From assembly GCA_963565915.1 (NCBI GenBank), contig OY751485.1, forward strand, positions 372,001 to 436,000: a stretch of DNA of 64,000 bases, read 5' to 3'. Positions 45,190 to 56,335 of the stretch are shown piece by piece (within the stretch, counting starts at the first letter, position 1; every line of letters starts with the position of its first letter). The notes below the pieces were generated by a model. That model saw only the letters and a program-made list of their open reading frames with translations, was not told the origin of the DNA and made no database searches. A program made the translations under genes and the position numbers. The stretch comes from Entoloma clypeatum. Its lineage: Eukaryota; Basidiomycota; Agaricomycetes; Agaricales; Entolomataceae.

Positions 45190-45720
45190 CTCAAGGTATG
45201 CGGGTGGAGACACGAACGTGTTTGAGTTGGCGTGGGAGGTGACGAAGCTGCCGGCGGCCACATTGGAGTCAGTCGTGTTTTGCTGGCCGTTTATGGCAGG
45301 GTCTTGTCCGCCGTTTATCTCTTGCTTTCTTCGTGTTCCGCTGACCTCGACCATAATGACAGACAAGCCCCCCCCCCCCCACCACCGACCCCCTCGGGTC
45401 CATGGATCTCGCGCAGCTCCCCGCCCTCCGCACAGTCATTTTTTACATCCCACACATTCGGTTCCAACCTGTCCGCTTTTGGTATCCCTGGCTCTCCGCC
45501 AAGTTCCCATTGGCGCTCGCCCAACTCAGGATCGCGCTCGAGATGGACTTTGGCGACGAGTGCCTTTTGGCCTCTGACGGGCTGGATGGCATGGGGCGAT
45601 CATTGGTCGAGATCGATCTGGACAAGTTGGTAGACCAGGCGTTGGAGCGAAAAAAAACTACCTGGATTTGAAGAGGGTGCATGTCGAGCTGCTGTTGCGC
45701 GAGGCAAAGGAGGTGCGCGC
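45190..45720 (+). pseudogene. F-box/LRR-type protein 3' fragment
   Basis: Pieces such as DLAQLPALRTVIFYI, FPLALAQLRIALEMDF, and after a frame change at the A-run 45,650-45,657 YLDLKRVHVELLLRE, resemble the C-terminal leucine-rich part of Agaricomycete F-box proteins. There is no F-box and no start. The relic stops beside a hAT-end-like repeat at 45,725. The family call rests on pattern only. Confidence 0.45.
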
Positions 45721-45724
45721 GAGC

Positions 45725-45841
45725 AAAATCGATGTTCTTAGGTCTCGAACCCGGTTCGGACCCAACCCCGACCTGAGGTCCAGGTTCGGGTTCAGCGCCA
45801 AAGGGGTCGAACCTGGACCGAACTGGACCGTGGCCAGTCTA
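45725..45841. repeat. hAT-end-like GGTTCGAACC repeat remnant
   Basis: Repeated GGTTCG/CGAACC words ending in ACCGTGGCCAGTCTA, close to the right terminus of the hAT element at 36,743 (ACTTTGGCCAGTTTA). Only one end is recognisable. Confidence 0.45.
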
Positions 45842-46029
45842 GCCGACGTTCCCGCGTCCCTCCTTCTCTGTCCACAGTTAACGATCCCCACCAAGCAGGG
45901 TTCAATACGACGTTCTCAAGCTCACACAGGCATCTCACAAATAGACTATCAAACATGCTGGATATCATTGATATATTATCCCCTGCTACCCCATCATCGA
46001 GAATTTCACAGCAAGCCGGAAGCAAAATT

Positions 46030-46426
46030 ACCCGCGGGTAACGACTGACTCGCGAATTTCGACGTCAATCTCATGTTCTACAAGAAGCTCCCGGCACCTC
46101 AAGGCAACGACGACACCATTCTCACCAGAGAGAGATGCGGGCATCACACCAATCTAGATGACGGGGGCGGAATACTCTTCAGCGATTCCAATGCGGAGGA
46201 GGTCGATGCTCGTCTACTTCACCTTCATTGCGTCCAAAAGGGAAAAGACCCTGTTGGCCAGGCCGCCTTCCCAGGCCTCCCTGAGCGGGTGGTTGCCGAC
46301 AGGACGGAGTTCCTTGAGTGTCTGGTATGCTTCTGGGCCAGTGGGTGCCTCCCACGGAGTGGTGCTAGTACGAGCCACCAAGAGCGGGGCAGAGGGTAGG
46401 CCAGCGTAGTAGCACTTGGCCTCCAT
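46030..46426 (-). pseudogene. Conserved Agaricomycete protein relic with two TAG stops
   Basis: A continuous minus-strand frame (WEAPTGPEAYQTLKELRPVGNH, VFSLLDAMKV, TSIDLLRIGIAEEYSAPVI, IGVMPASLSGENGVVVALRC, EIDVEIRESVV) interrupted only by TAG at 46,216-46,214 and 46,156-46,154. In the wider family of uncharacterised mushroom proteins that I recall, both positions are Trp, so each is TGG to TAG. I cannot name a function. No start is obvious upstream. Confidence 0.55.
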
Positions 46427-46930
46427 CTCGGACGGAGGGGAGGGGGGTGTACGGGAAGAACTCTGTGGTGGGGGGTTATCTGTGGGCTTGAGCCTGTCAG
46501 CATTTTCCGTCTGTTTGACAGCCTGAGCGCGAAATTTCTTACCCCGCGCTGCAGAAGCTTTCCGGTGTGGTTCTTGGCCATGTGAAGCTGATCGTGCACA
46601 GTGTTTGCGCCTTTTTTTTTTTTTGGCATCTTTTGTCTTGTTCGCGCGAAATCTGTTGTTTCATTATGGCATCTGACATCTCACCGCGTGAGACCTCGTC
46701 CGCTGAATCGCTGTTCTCTGCACCGGCCCATCTGCCAGTGCTGACGTGCTTTTGTATTCGTAACCGGAAATTCAAACATCCTGAATAGAACTCCAATAGT
46801 ACTGCATCTCACCATCATCGTGTCGTGGGCGAATCAGTATCAGCATCATAAAAGAGTACTGGGGCGTGCCCTCACTTTCAGCACCACGATTTGTGTTCGA
46901 GTTATCTATCGCCTACCCAAACGCCACAGC

Positions 46931-47177
46931 ATGCACTTCATACGCCTCGTCATCTTTTCCATCGCTCTCTGCGTGGGAGGTGCCCTCGCAACTTCGCTCC
47001 AAATAGAACCACGCCGCGACAAAATTTGCGACAATGATTACTGCTGGAAGGACGAAAATTGTTGTCCTGGTCAGGGGTGTCATAGCAAATGGGGGCGCTA
47101 CAAAGTACGCCACACTTGGCCGTTCCAAAGTATTCTGACTGACAACTGAATTCTATATGTAGAGATGTGGGTACTAG
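46931..47177 (+). CDS. Six-cysteine small secreted protein, copy 1
   Basis: Exon 46,931-47,104, intron 47,105-47,162 (GTACGC...TATGTAG), exon 47,163-47,177; 62 residues. Signal peptide MHFIRLVIF...GGALA, then IEPRRDKIC. An RR pair could be a Kex2-type processing site. The mature part has the spacing C-x4-C-x5-CC-x4-C and, only when the intron is removed, a sixth Cys in R-C-G-Y. This C-C-CC-C-C order is that of many disulfide-rich knottin-like mini-proteins. Without splicing the frame runs on to another stop with five Cys. Role unknown. Confidence 0.68.
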
Positions 47178-47825
47178 CAATGAGCGCCCCGTATTTGGGG
47201 AGTCTATGGTGACGGCCCATGATCGCAACCTGCCTGCCAGCGTCCCTGAAAATCGTTTCGCGTCAGTAACCCGAGGCTGAACCCGGCTGGGGCCCCCCGA
47301 GTTGAACCTTCTATCCGGAATTCTCATTACTACCCATTAGCAATTGTATTGTTCCTTGTACTGATTATCTGCGGTACTAAACATAGATATCATTTTTCTC
47401 TGTCCGTGAAGAAAGCAGTGAGTACAGGGCGTACGGACCAATGACTGATTCAATTTGACGCGAGGGGGGGCGAGGGATGGCTGTTGGGGGCGACTCGAGG
47501 GATGACCGTGGGTCCGATGGACGGCCGTTGGACACGAGGGGAGGCCGTCGAACTGAATAGTAACTACATAACTAGCCGTCCTGATGTATGAGGGCCGGGA
47601 TATACTCTCCTGATGCATCACACCTGTGAGTAGAGCTCATGATGTATGATCATGCCTGAGCTGTAACCACAGAACTTGATGTATTGTCCCTAGATGTTGT
47701 TCTATATATTTGCACTCATTGCCGTCGTTTTCACATTTTAGGTTTTTTCCTGATGGGTGCTCAGTACTTGCAGGCCTACATATAAAATTCAGCTGTCAGT
47801 AATCAGAAAACTTTGGAAGCCTTGG
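47178..47825. other. Spacer between the inverted secreted-protein genes
   Basis: No supported gene. 47,460-47,540 is G-rich with repeated GGGATG/GGCCGT words. 47,750-47,800 mirrors the intron and 3' end of copy 1 as part of the inverted duplication. Confidence 0.45.
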
Positions 47826-48020
47826 CTATGTGCGGCATACACTGTACCGGTCTAGGAACCAGTTGTATTTACAATGTTGGTCAGGACAACAATCCTCGGC
47901 CTTCTTGCAGTAATTATCGCTGCAAATTCTGACAAAGCGTGGTTCTATTTTGAGCGAAGCTGCGAGGGCACCCCCCACGCAGAGAGCGATGGAAAAGATG
48001 ACGAGGCGTATGAAGTGCAT
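47826..48020 (-). CDS. Six-cysteine small secreted protein, copy 2
   Basis: Single frame from ATG 48,020, 64 residues: the same signal peptide as copy 1 with one change, then IEPRFVRIC and the pattern C-x4-C-x5-CC-x4-C-x11-C ending VCRT. The sequence homologous to the copy 1 intron is still present, but here the unspliced frame supplies the sixth Cys and stop. TATAAAAG lies about 72 bases before the start (48,099-48,092). The 5' flank mirrors that of copy 1 (46,820-46,930), so the pair is an inverted duplication with the genes facing each other. Confidence 0.68.
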   Translation of the reverse strand: MHFIRLVIFSIALCVGGALAASLKIEPRFVRICSDNYCKKAEDCCPDQHCKYNWFLDRYSVCRT

Positions 48021-49568
48021 GCTGGGGCGTTTGGGTAGGCGATGACTCGAACACAAATCGTGGTGCTGAAAGTGAGGAACACCCCAGTGCCCTTTTATAT
48101 TATGCTGATACTGGTTCGTCTACGTGACCGCAGTACTTGCCAAGGGTCCACTATTACAGATGGGGTGGTGATCCTTTTAGATTCGAAGTCTGGGTAGCAG
48201 CTGAGCCCCGGAGAACAGCGATTCAGCGTACGAGGAATGCCAAAACAGATCTCGATTCCATCAAAGTTTCATTTCCGTCGGTGGCACTCACGTCCCGCTT
48301 CGCACTGAAGAATTTTCGTCTCAAAGGGTGGGGAGAGATTTCGTTCTCACGAACCATCGATGCATTGTGGAGACGCCATCTTTCCAAGTCTTTCCTCGCC
48401 GTGTCTGCCTCATCGACCCTGTTTCTTCCATATCATCCATCAGACAACTTAACGACGAAATAAAGTCACCCGTCCCTGACCTTATCAAACGTGAACGTTG
48501 AACGTTGAACGTCTAAATAACTTCGATTTCCCGTTTATTTCTCGTGGGGCCAACCTGGAACGAAACGTACCATTCGTCCCGTTCAACGATCCCTCTCATG
48601 AACCTTCTGCTTTGCCGCCCTGGCGGCCTTTCTGGCCGAGCGAGACAAAAGGGTCAGTACTCAGTGAAAGGCCTTCATTCTCTCATGACACGTTCCACCA
48701 CGCAGCCTACACCTAGACCAGATTACTCACGTACTCACACCTATAGAATTTTCACTACCTCCATTCCCTGGTTCACCCTCGACGTGTTTCACTTCATCGG
48801 CACGTAAGGCCGAGTTGAGGGGTACTTGCCTCACGAAAGCATGGAACGAGGGCCCAGAGCTGACGCTAATTTCCTGTCCTTTAAGGCTTGCGGCTGGGTC
48901 TATGAGTCAGGAGGGGAAAATACCGACATTGAGCTACACAACAGACTACCCCCCATGCTTGAACCCTGCGCGCGACCTCCTCGTCGGTCAGGCGGAGATA
49001 CGCCCCGGCCTTGTCGTACGTCGCGCTCGAGCCGGGGTGCGTGAGCTGCTCGCATGTCGCGCTGAGCTTGTTGAAGGAGCAGAAGCACCAGTAGGCGTGG
49101 CCTGACTGGGCCGCTTTTGTGTCAGCAAACAGTTGGAGGAGGGGGGAAACACACGCAAGGCAGAGCCAAAAAGAACCGTCGATGACAGTGTGCACAACTG
49201 AATTGACATGTTCCTGGCCGGGCTGCCGAACTCCAACAATAAACACCATCAGTTTATGTGGTATCTGCAGGCCAAAAAAAAAGCGGGAAATGAGGCGAAA
49301 CGAGGGAAAAGGGAAACATCGTGTAAAGACAGCAGCTGGACATTGGAGAACCCACCACCCGCCACGGTCTTTCTATCCCGCAGCCCAGCTTCTCTGCGTG
49401 AACAAAGTTTTTATTCTTCACAGGGATGAATGACAGCATACGGTGAGGTTCGAACCTTTGCGATAGATTGTGAACCAGCACCAGGATCTTTGAAAACCTC
49501 AAGGTATATGGTAGGAATGTCGTTCTTTCTTCACAAGCCTGTAGTCAATGATTACGACACGATGTGAA
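48021..49568. other. Unassigned region
   Basis: Besides the mirrored promoter (48,021-48,130), frames at 48,137-48,463 (+) and 49,249-48,881 (-) are open. The latter includes a fairly gene-like stretch (SATYDKAGAYLRLTDEEVARRVQAWG), but I cannot assign it. A GGTTCGAACC near 49,447 is not part of a tRNA. Confidence 0.4.
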
Positions 49569-50160
49569 TTACAGCCTGGAGCTAGCAGCACCTTCATTAT
49601 AGCGCTTCTTGGTCTCCTCCCAGTTGACGACGGACCAGATGATATTGAGACGCTGAAGATCAGGAAGACAGGCACCAATCATATGAAAGGGGCAACGGAA
49701 CGCCTTGACGTTCAAGTACTGGAGATAGACCTAGATGTCGACAGCGATTAGAGGATCCGTCGATAGAAATGTGCCCTGATTGAGAGTTGTGGAGATCTCG
49801 AGGTGCTTGGTCGTTGATGAAGGCATTAACGCTCCCAACAATGACGTCCTTCAACTTGAAGACGCCGCCGGTTGAGTGCGCCGGGGCGGGGTTCCAACGA
49901 GTGCAACATCAGTATGGCCTGCGAATGAACAGAAAAAGCTAACCTAGATATTATCAGCAACCGACCTTGATAACGTGCAAGGAACTCAGACGCACCACCG
50001 CCATTGAACTTGAGCCCGGCCTGAAGTGACTCGGATGCGCTTCTTCTGGGTTGGCGTCGAGGGCGTTGACGCAGGTCTGGTGACGGTGGAGTTCCGTGAT
50101 TTGGCGAGAGATGAAAGGCTCAAGAGCGTCGTCTTGGTAGGGGAGTATGTCGGCGGCCAT
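49569..50160 (-). pseudogene. Mn/Fe superoxide dismutase relic
   Basis: ATG at 50,160 begins MAADILPYQDDALEPFISRQITELHRHQTCVNAL, the N-terminal helical hairpin of Mn-SOD. It lacks the internal His-rich insert that carries one metal ligand. Pieces then read SLQAGLKFNGGG, TNQGTFLSTDPLIAVDI and YLQYLNVKAF, and finally NIIWSVVNWEETKKRYNE. The conserved D-x-W-E-H-A segment with two metal ligands is replaced by a stop after AVDI. Frame changes join the pieces. Clearly a dead copy; the family is certain, the organelle of the parent is not. Confidence 0.8.
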
Positions 50161-50582
50161 GATGGACGTTTGATTTGCGTTCGATTGATCGACTGGGATT
50201 GTCCGGACGTCTCCGACGAACCTGTTGTGAGCTCACCGAGGCTCATAGGGCTCATCACAATGTATACCCATCCCTGGTGTTGGGATCCCAGAACACGATG
50301 TATCTGCACGCCCTGAAATTCGCACGACATTTATCTGCATATTGCAATGTCACGTGTCACATCTTATGACGCACAGTTCAACTTGGGTATGATACTTCCC
50401 CGCACGACCACGCTCTTCATTTTGATCGTTTCCCAATTACCATTACATTCGAGGGTCAGTAATACGCGAGCATTTCACCTTTTGATCCAAATATTGACGC
50501 AGCCTAGACCTTTTCTGCCTTGCCAAGGCAGGTATCACTCAAACGAGGGATTTTTGCAAAATGCCGTTCATTCTTAGATTCG

Positions 50583-50590
50583 TATTTAAG
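50583..50590 (+). promoter_or_regulatory. TATA-like element of the GGPP synthase gene
   Basis: TATTTAAG, 50 bases before the start codon at 50,640. Confidence 0.45.
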
Positions 50591-50639
50591 TGTCGGAGCG
50601 CACCACCAAAATCCCCTGCACCACCATCCATCCGTTTTC

Positions 50640-52101
50640 ATGCCATTCGAATACGACAATATCCTCAAACACCTCGCCACCGAAGCTCCTTGGGCTGAGG
50701 AAAACGATCTGGTATTGCAGATGTTTTTTGCTGCGCGCTTCCAGTCACTGAACGAAATTCGGAGCAAAGGCCATTCTGGATCCGTTCATCTACGTCACGG
50801 CCAACCCGGGCAAGGACATCCGCAGCAAGCTCATCGAAGCGTTCAATTTATGGTTGAAAGTACCTCCCGAGAAACTCAAGATTATCTCGGACATCATCAA
50901 CATGTTGCACAACGCGAGTCTCCTGTAAGTTCGACTCTCTGTCTCTCTCTCTCAGTATTGGTATATACAAGTTTGATGGACTGTCTCGAAGAATCGACGA
51001 CATCGAAGATGACTCTCAGCTCCGCAGAGGTCAGCCAGGTAATGCTTCCGCTCAGTCGTTCGTTTATAACCAGATTCAAAAATAGTCCTATATAGTCGCG
51101 CACAAAATATATGGCATCCCTCAAACCATCAACACAGCCAACTACGTCTTCTTCCTCGCGTACAAAGAGCTCTTCAAACTTCGCGATCAAGCATCTGATA
51201 CCTTACCTGACATCGACGCCATCGTGACAGGTACGTTTTTCCTGTTCACAACCTAAAACAACATCGACACTAAATCTTGTTCCTTTCTATCAGAAGAACT
51301 CCTCTCTCTCCATCGCGGACAGGGTCTCGAAATCCTCTGGCGGGACACGCTAAACTGTCCTTCCGAAGAAGAATACCTATCAATGGTCAATAACAGTCAG
51401 TGCTCCTTCCCCCGTCGACGGATTAGCCGATACCACAAACCTCTCATTCCAGAAACCGGCGGTCTCCTTCGTATCGGCATCAAACTCATGATGGCATGTT
51501 CAACAAACGACCTAAACATGTAATTCTTTCCCTCCCTCCTCATGTCCCAAAAATCATCAACGCCACATGGCCTCCTCCATAACAGCGACTACATCCCGCT
51601 CGTCAACCTCGTCGGAATCTTCTTCCAGATCCGTGACGACCTTATGAACTTGCAAAGTACCGAGGTAACCCTGAACCCCCTCCCCCCAAAAAAAACAAAT
51701 ACTCACCAGGAATCTGTACCTTGCAGTACACCAAGAACAAAGGCTTCGCCGAAGACCTCACCGAAGGAAAATTCTCCTTCCCCATCATCCACGGCATCCA
51801 CGCCGACCCACGCAACCGACAAATCCTCAGTGAGTTCTCTCCATTCTCATATCTCACGACGGATTGAAATTAAAATTTCTTCGTTGCTACAGACGTCCTC
51901 CAGAAGAGACCGACCAACCCCGAGCTCAAACTGCACATCATCGAATACCTTCGAACCAAGACCAAGTCGTTCGCTTACACCTTCGCCGTCCTCGACAAAC
52001 TTGAGACGCAGACGCGGCGGGAGATCGCACGGCTAGGCGGGAACGACGCGCTCCAGAAGATCATCGACGTGCTTCATGTCGATATGCCGAGGACAACCTA
52101 G
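50640..52101 (+). CDS. Geranylgeranyl diphosphate synthase
   Basis: Nine exons (50,640-50,711; 50,770-50,924; 50,992-51,038; 51,096-51,230; 51,294-51,395; 51,453-51,519; 51,586-51,664; 51,727-51,829; 51,893-52,101) give 322 residues, the normal length of fungal GGPP synthases. The enzyme condenses isopentenyl diphosphate with allylic diphosphates to C20 for protein prenylation, carotenoids or diterpenes. The first Asp-rich motif is [14 protein letters not shown] and the second [11 protein letters not shown]. Other conserved blocks are [59 protein letters not shown] and [17 protein letters not shown]. No terpene cyclase or P450 lies next to it, so it is probably the housekeeping enzyme rather than part of a cluster. 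It is the one intact core-metabolism gene in a debris-rich stretch. Confidence 0.93.
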
Positions 52102-52375
52102 TTTTGTTTTGTTTTTCCTTGTTCGATGTTTCCTATTTCCACGGCGGATGCAACGCTGGTGGACTTTTTTTTCATTATCATTGTTGTATATCATCGACAA
52201 GAGGTCATCCATGACTCATGAGCCTGTGTTTATGAAAGCAGGAACAGTGATCAATGTTTTCACATCGCGCTTCAGCTAGGGGATGGGACTAGATTCTGAT
52301 CGTCGTCGCAGTATTCTTTCCCTGATCATGCAAATCACCCCATTGCAGACAAACTTAATCTCCAAGTACAGTATA
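52102..52375. other. 3' flank of the synthase gene
   Basis: Untranslated region and spacer; no further features seen. Confidence 0.5.
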
Positions 52376-52743
52376 CAGTCGACTCTGTCATAACACATCA
52401 TTGTGAAAACCCATACTCTGTAGTAACCCATAGATTTTTGGGTCCACCAAGTTGGTTCCCGAGAAAATTTGCAAAAAAACGATACCTCGCCCATACCCGG
52501 TAACCCATGCCATTTTCGGGGGTCATAACCCATAGGTGGACAGTTTCGGTAGGCAATACACTTTAATCCCCAAGGAACATGTACCCTAGTAACGTCCCCA
52601 AAACAATCAGTTATGGTTCCTGAGGACCAAAAAAGGTAAATACTACAATTTGAGTCATTAACGGACAGAGAAACAATATTGTATCAATACCCATCGCACC
52701 TTCGGTCCCTGTCGCATCTCTTCTAAATGCCGAGCAGGATATC

Positions 52744-53181
52744 ATGGAGTCATTGAATTTATTAGAGAAAAGGGGGGTGCTATCACATCAGAATTGCATG
52801 AGCATCGAGGAGCTGCTCAATCCAGATCGAGAAAATGAGATCATCGACACCGATATCACTGACGAAGAGATAACCGAGGCAGTCCGCGCAAAACGAGCAG
52901 CTTTGGAAAACTTGGAGATCAACGGGGGCGATGATGATGATGATGATGTCGAAGTTACTGAGAAGCCGAATCGTCGAGAGGCTCTTGCAGCGTCATTGAC
53001 ACTTCAAAAATACTTGTCTGATATTGGTGACCCATTTGCGCGTCAACTCGAAGCCATTCTGGCAGGTTTTGGGTGGCAGACACGTCTTGAGGAGACTCAA
53101 TCCTTGCAATCAGAAATATCAGAATCTGATGCTCCCCCAATTGTACAGCCTTCAACCCTTGATAGATGGTTACTATGGTGA
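52744..53181 (+). pseudogene. Pogo/CENP-B-type transposase C-terminus
   Basis: 146-codon frame with the tail features of basidiomycete pogo transposases: IEELLNPDREN, DEEITEAVRAKR, an Asp run, PNRREALAASLTLQKYL and DPFARQLEAILAGFG. The helix-turn-helix and DDE core expected upstream are absent; only about 370 bases separate it from the terminal repeat. An internal deletion of the 5' part is likely. Confidence 0.65.
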
Positions 53182-53230
53182 TCTTATCTTTCATGGGACC
53201 TTAAATTGAGCTATTTAAGCAAGGTCAACA

Positions 53231-54268
53231 TTGCCAGAACTTTACAATTTCCCAATGCATCCCACCTCCTCTGCTCAGAATGAAAACATGCTTTCTTTCG
53301 CCTCCAATGGCCATTCTACTTGCACTATTGCCTCTAGACTTGGTCTCAGCCAGTCCACAGTATCCAGAACACTCAGAAACCTCGATTTTAATCAGCATCA
53401 CTCTTCTGGGGGTCATCCTTCCAAGCTCTCTGCCACCTCTCAAAGAGCAGTTCTGACACAGATCCACTGGCAAGGCTGCCAATGCTGTAGAGGCTACCAA
53501 CTACATCAACATCATCATTCCTACACCAGTCTCCTCAGAAACAGTCAGAAGAGTCCTCAGGAAACATTCATTCAAGGCTGTGGTGAAGGAGAAAAAGCCC
53601 TTGCTTGTGCAAGGCATTGAGGAGCAAGATTGGCCTTTGCTCAGAAGCATAGGGAATGGACTGTAGAGGACTGGAAGAGGGTCATTTGGTCAGATGAGAC
53701 CAAGATCAACAGGTTTGGATCAGATGGGAGGCAGTGGGTGTGGAAGAAGGCTGGGGAGGGGCTTATTGAGAGGGAAGTGGAGGGGACAGTCAAGTTTGGT
53801 GGAGGAAACATCATGGTATGGGGGTGTATGGGATGGAATGGAGTGGGGCATCTTGCAGAGGTTGAGGGGAGGATGGATTCTGATCAGTATGTGTCCATTT
53901 TGGAGGAGCACATGCTGCCCAGCCTGGAGGAGAGTGGAATTTCTGAGGAGGAGGTGATTTTTCAGCAGGACAATGATCCAAAGCACACATCAAAGAAGAC
54001 CAAGAAGTGGATGGAAAACAACAACATCACTCTCCTGGACTGGCCTGCACAATCTCCAGATATTAGTTCTATTGAACATCAATGGGTTCATCTCACAAGG
54101 GAGCTAGCCAAGTATCCAACAGCACCAAAGGGAGTTTGGGAGATATGGGAGAGAGTGGTAGATGAGTGGGATAATATTCCATCTGAGGTATGTCAGAATT
54201 TAATAGAAAGTATGCCTAGAAGGTTGGAAGCAGTAATTAAGGCCAAGAGGGGTCATAGCAAGTACTAG
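53231..54268 (+). pseudogene. Tc1-type transposase, frameshifted
   Basis: The N-terminal paired-like helix-turn-helix (NGHSTCTIASRLGLSQSTVSRTL) is in the first frame. A segment in another frame (KAANAVEATNYI to KKPLLVQGIEEQ, about 53,465-53,625) shows one frameshift in and one back. The DDE core is then clean: IWSDETKINRF, VIFQQDNDPKHTSKK and SPDISSIEHQWVHL, a D-D34-E arrangement. The C-terminus ends HSKY. A right-hand terminal repeat is at 54,482-54,508, but I find no left one, so the element is truncated. Confidence 0.85.
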
Positions 54269-54293
54269 AATACCAATTTACTGTATTCTGATA

Positions 54294-54510
54294 CTCCCTC
54301 ACAAAACTGAGTCAATGAGTTCCTGTTTTTAATTGATCATATCTTTATGGATACTGATCAGAATTATATAATTGTTGTTTCATTGGATAGCCCTGATCGG
54401 ACACTTTATTCTATATACCAAAACATTGTTTGTATCTGTAATTACTTTAAAGTTAATTGACAAAGAATGCAAAACTTCAAAACATTGACTCAGTTTTGTG
54501 AGACACTGTA
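54294..54510. repeat. Tc1 right end with internal inverted repeat
   Basis: CTCACAAAACTGAGTCAATG at about 54,297 is the reverse complement of CATTGACTCAGTTTTGTGAG at 54,483. The outer copy ends in GACACTG-TA, the presumed element end with its TA. Confidence 0.6.
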
Positions 54511-55034
54511 TCTTGTTTTATATTCTATGAGATCATTTTTAGTTTCCGTGGTGATCATACTGGGGAAAAAATGTGGGTCATATTTTTAGTGGCACCTCAG
54601 TTTGTTCCCGGAACATATTGTGAAGTAAAGAGTGATGCCATTTGGGGATAGATTGGATTGGATTGCAAAAAAGCGCACCTCAATAGAAATTGAGCAACTC
54701 CACACAATTGTCTCGTCTTTTGGAAGATTGAAATACCAATATATATGGGTGGATTGGTTGGGGGGATGGTCAGGTTGTTGTCTGCATCATGGGATAGGTT
54801 ACAGTCTCATAAAAACTCAAAAAGCGCCACAAACTATTTTTTTTATGGAACATCGGCCAGACCAATTCCTATCGCCTATTTTACATTTTGTCTAATATAT
54901 ATATGAGTATATTGTCGCCCAAGCGATAAGGCTTTGGATGCTGTGATGAGTATATAAGTCCTAGTATCTTAAAAATATAAATACACTACAAAGTTGTTAA
55001 TCACACCACAACCGCAGAGAGGATTACAATCGTG
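54511..55034. other. AT-rich interior of the pogo element
   Basis: A frame at 54,632-54,895 has no recognised motif. Includes a TA-repeat stretch near 54,893-54,910. No gene supported. Confidence 0.4.
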
Positions 55035-55386
55035 TTCCTTCCCCATCATTCAGTATGTATATAAGTAGAGTTTCCCCACAGGAATAAGCCAGGTGATGTC
55101 TGGTTGTTATTGTAGGTTGTACCTCCCTCAAAACTCAAAAGCGTCCAACACTCAAACTGGGCACCCCCAAGCTTATTCCTGCCATGAAAACCCACACATA
55201 CATGCCCTATGTATAGGAGAATAACGACAAGAGGAATGCGCCCCACAGTTGTGGCATAATATATTGAGTTTTGGGCGCTTTTGAGTTTTGAGGGAGGTAC
55301 AACCTACAATAACAACCAGACATCACCTGGCTTATTCCTGTGGGGAAACTCTACTTATATACATACTGAATGATGGGGAAGGGGGC
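55035..55386. repeat. Hairpin repeat with perfect 107-bp arms
   Basis: 55,035-about 55,141 and about 55,280-55,386 are perfect reverse complements from CCTTCCCCATCATTCAG to CAAAACTCAAAAGCG, followed by a short imperfect extension and a loop of about 130 bases. It has no coding capacity. Such sharp arms fit a recent MITE; a transcript through it would form a long duplex. Confidence 0.85.
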
Positions 55387-56335
55387 TCAAAGCCTTAGGC
55401 CCGCTCAAGCCAGGCCCGTTGAAGCCAGGCCAAGCCGGGCCTCCACTGACGGCCTTGTTGGGCTTTTGGCCTGGCTTCAGTCTCTGACAAGCCCGAGCCC
55501 AAGGCCTGAGCCCGGGCTTCACCCCTTTAATTTCAAATTATAGCTGATGGGGGGCTGTAGAACTGTACAGCACCTGATGTTGCCATAAAACTGTTGTAAA
55601 AAATACTTTCTGTATTGCTGAACCTCTTCCATCAAAGTCTTCCATGCCAGGACTCGCCACCGCCGTCACCGCCAATGTCCGATGTGCAAACTTCCGGGAG
55701 GCGTACAAGAATCCCATCCAATCGGCTTGCTGACAAATCCAATGATGGTGAATTTGTATTGAGCACCCATTGCCGTGCTTGGGCCCAGGCCATAGAAGAT
55801 GGACTTCATCGTTGTGCGGCTGCAGCGGCATCGACTTCAGATGCCACAAGCCCTGATGTCACAAGCCCTGATGTCACATCAACATCAGGGCTCTGATTCG
55901 AAAAGACCATATGTACCGAGAGGTTCCTAGCCAGTCTGCCCTTGAGTACTATGAGTTGGAGAATGTTGAGGAGGAGGATGGTTCACCAGATTGGAAAGAT
56001 GTTCCTGATGGTAGAGCCTGGGACACTTTTATTATTCATGACGATGACGAACTGGAACCTAGCACCAATGAGAATGAGCATTAGGCTGAATCTAATATTT
56101 ATTATTTATTTGAATTTTGACAACTAAACGAGAACACTACCATACACTATCATTCAAAGGTAATATCTAGGTTGGTGACTGCCAGTGGACGTTGAGCAAA
56201 TGACCAAAAACCCCAAAACCAAAAAATGACAATAAGCCCGGGCCTAAGCCCAAGCCAGGCCTGACCAGGCCTGAGCCGTTACTGAGGGCCTGGTAGGCGA
56301 CATGGATGAGCCCGAGCCTGCACATCACTAATTCT
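55387..56335 (+). mobile_element. GCCCGGGC-rich element remnant
   Basis: The ends (55,387-55,530 and 56,220-56,335) are rich in GGCCTGGCTT/AAGCCAGGCC words in opposite orientation, a style seen at hAT termini. Between them frames at 55,615-55,896 and about 55,900-56,083 encode a basic then acidic segment (PSNRLADKSNDGEFVLST; LEYYELENVEEEDGSPDWKD) that I cannot place. A trinucleotide-rich duplication (GATGTCACAAGCCCT) is at 55,846-55,880. Confidence 0.45.

Noticed and set aside
49437..49500. Possible tRNA because of GGTTCGAACC
   Set aside because: The flanking bases do not form a T-stem, acceptor stem or anticodon arm on either strand.
50504..51190. Minus-strand frames across the GGPP synthase
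   Set aside because: Shadows of the nine-exon synthase, which explains every base with conserved motifs and consistent splice phases.
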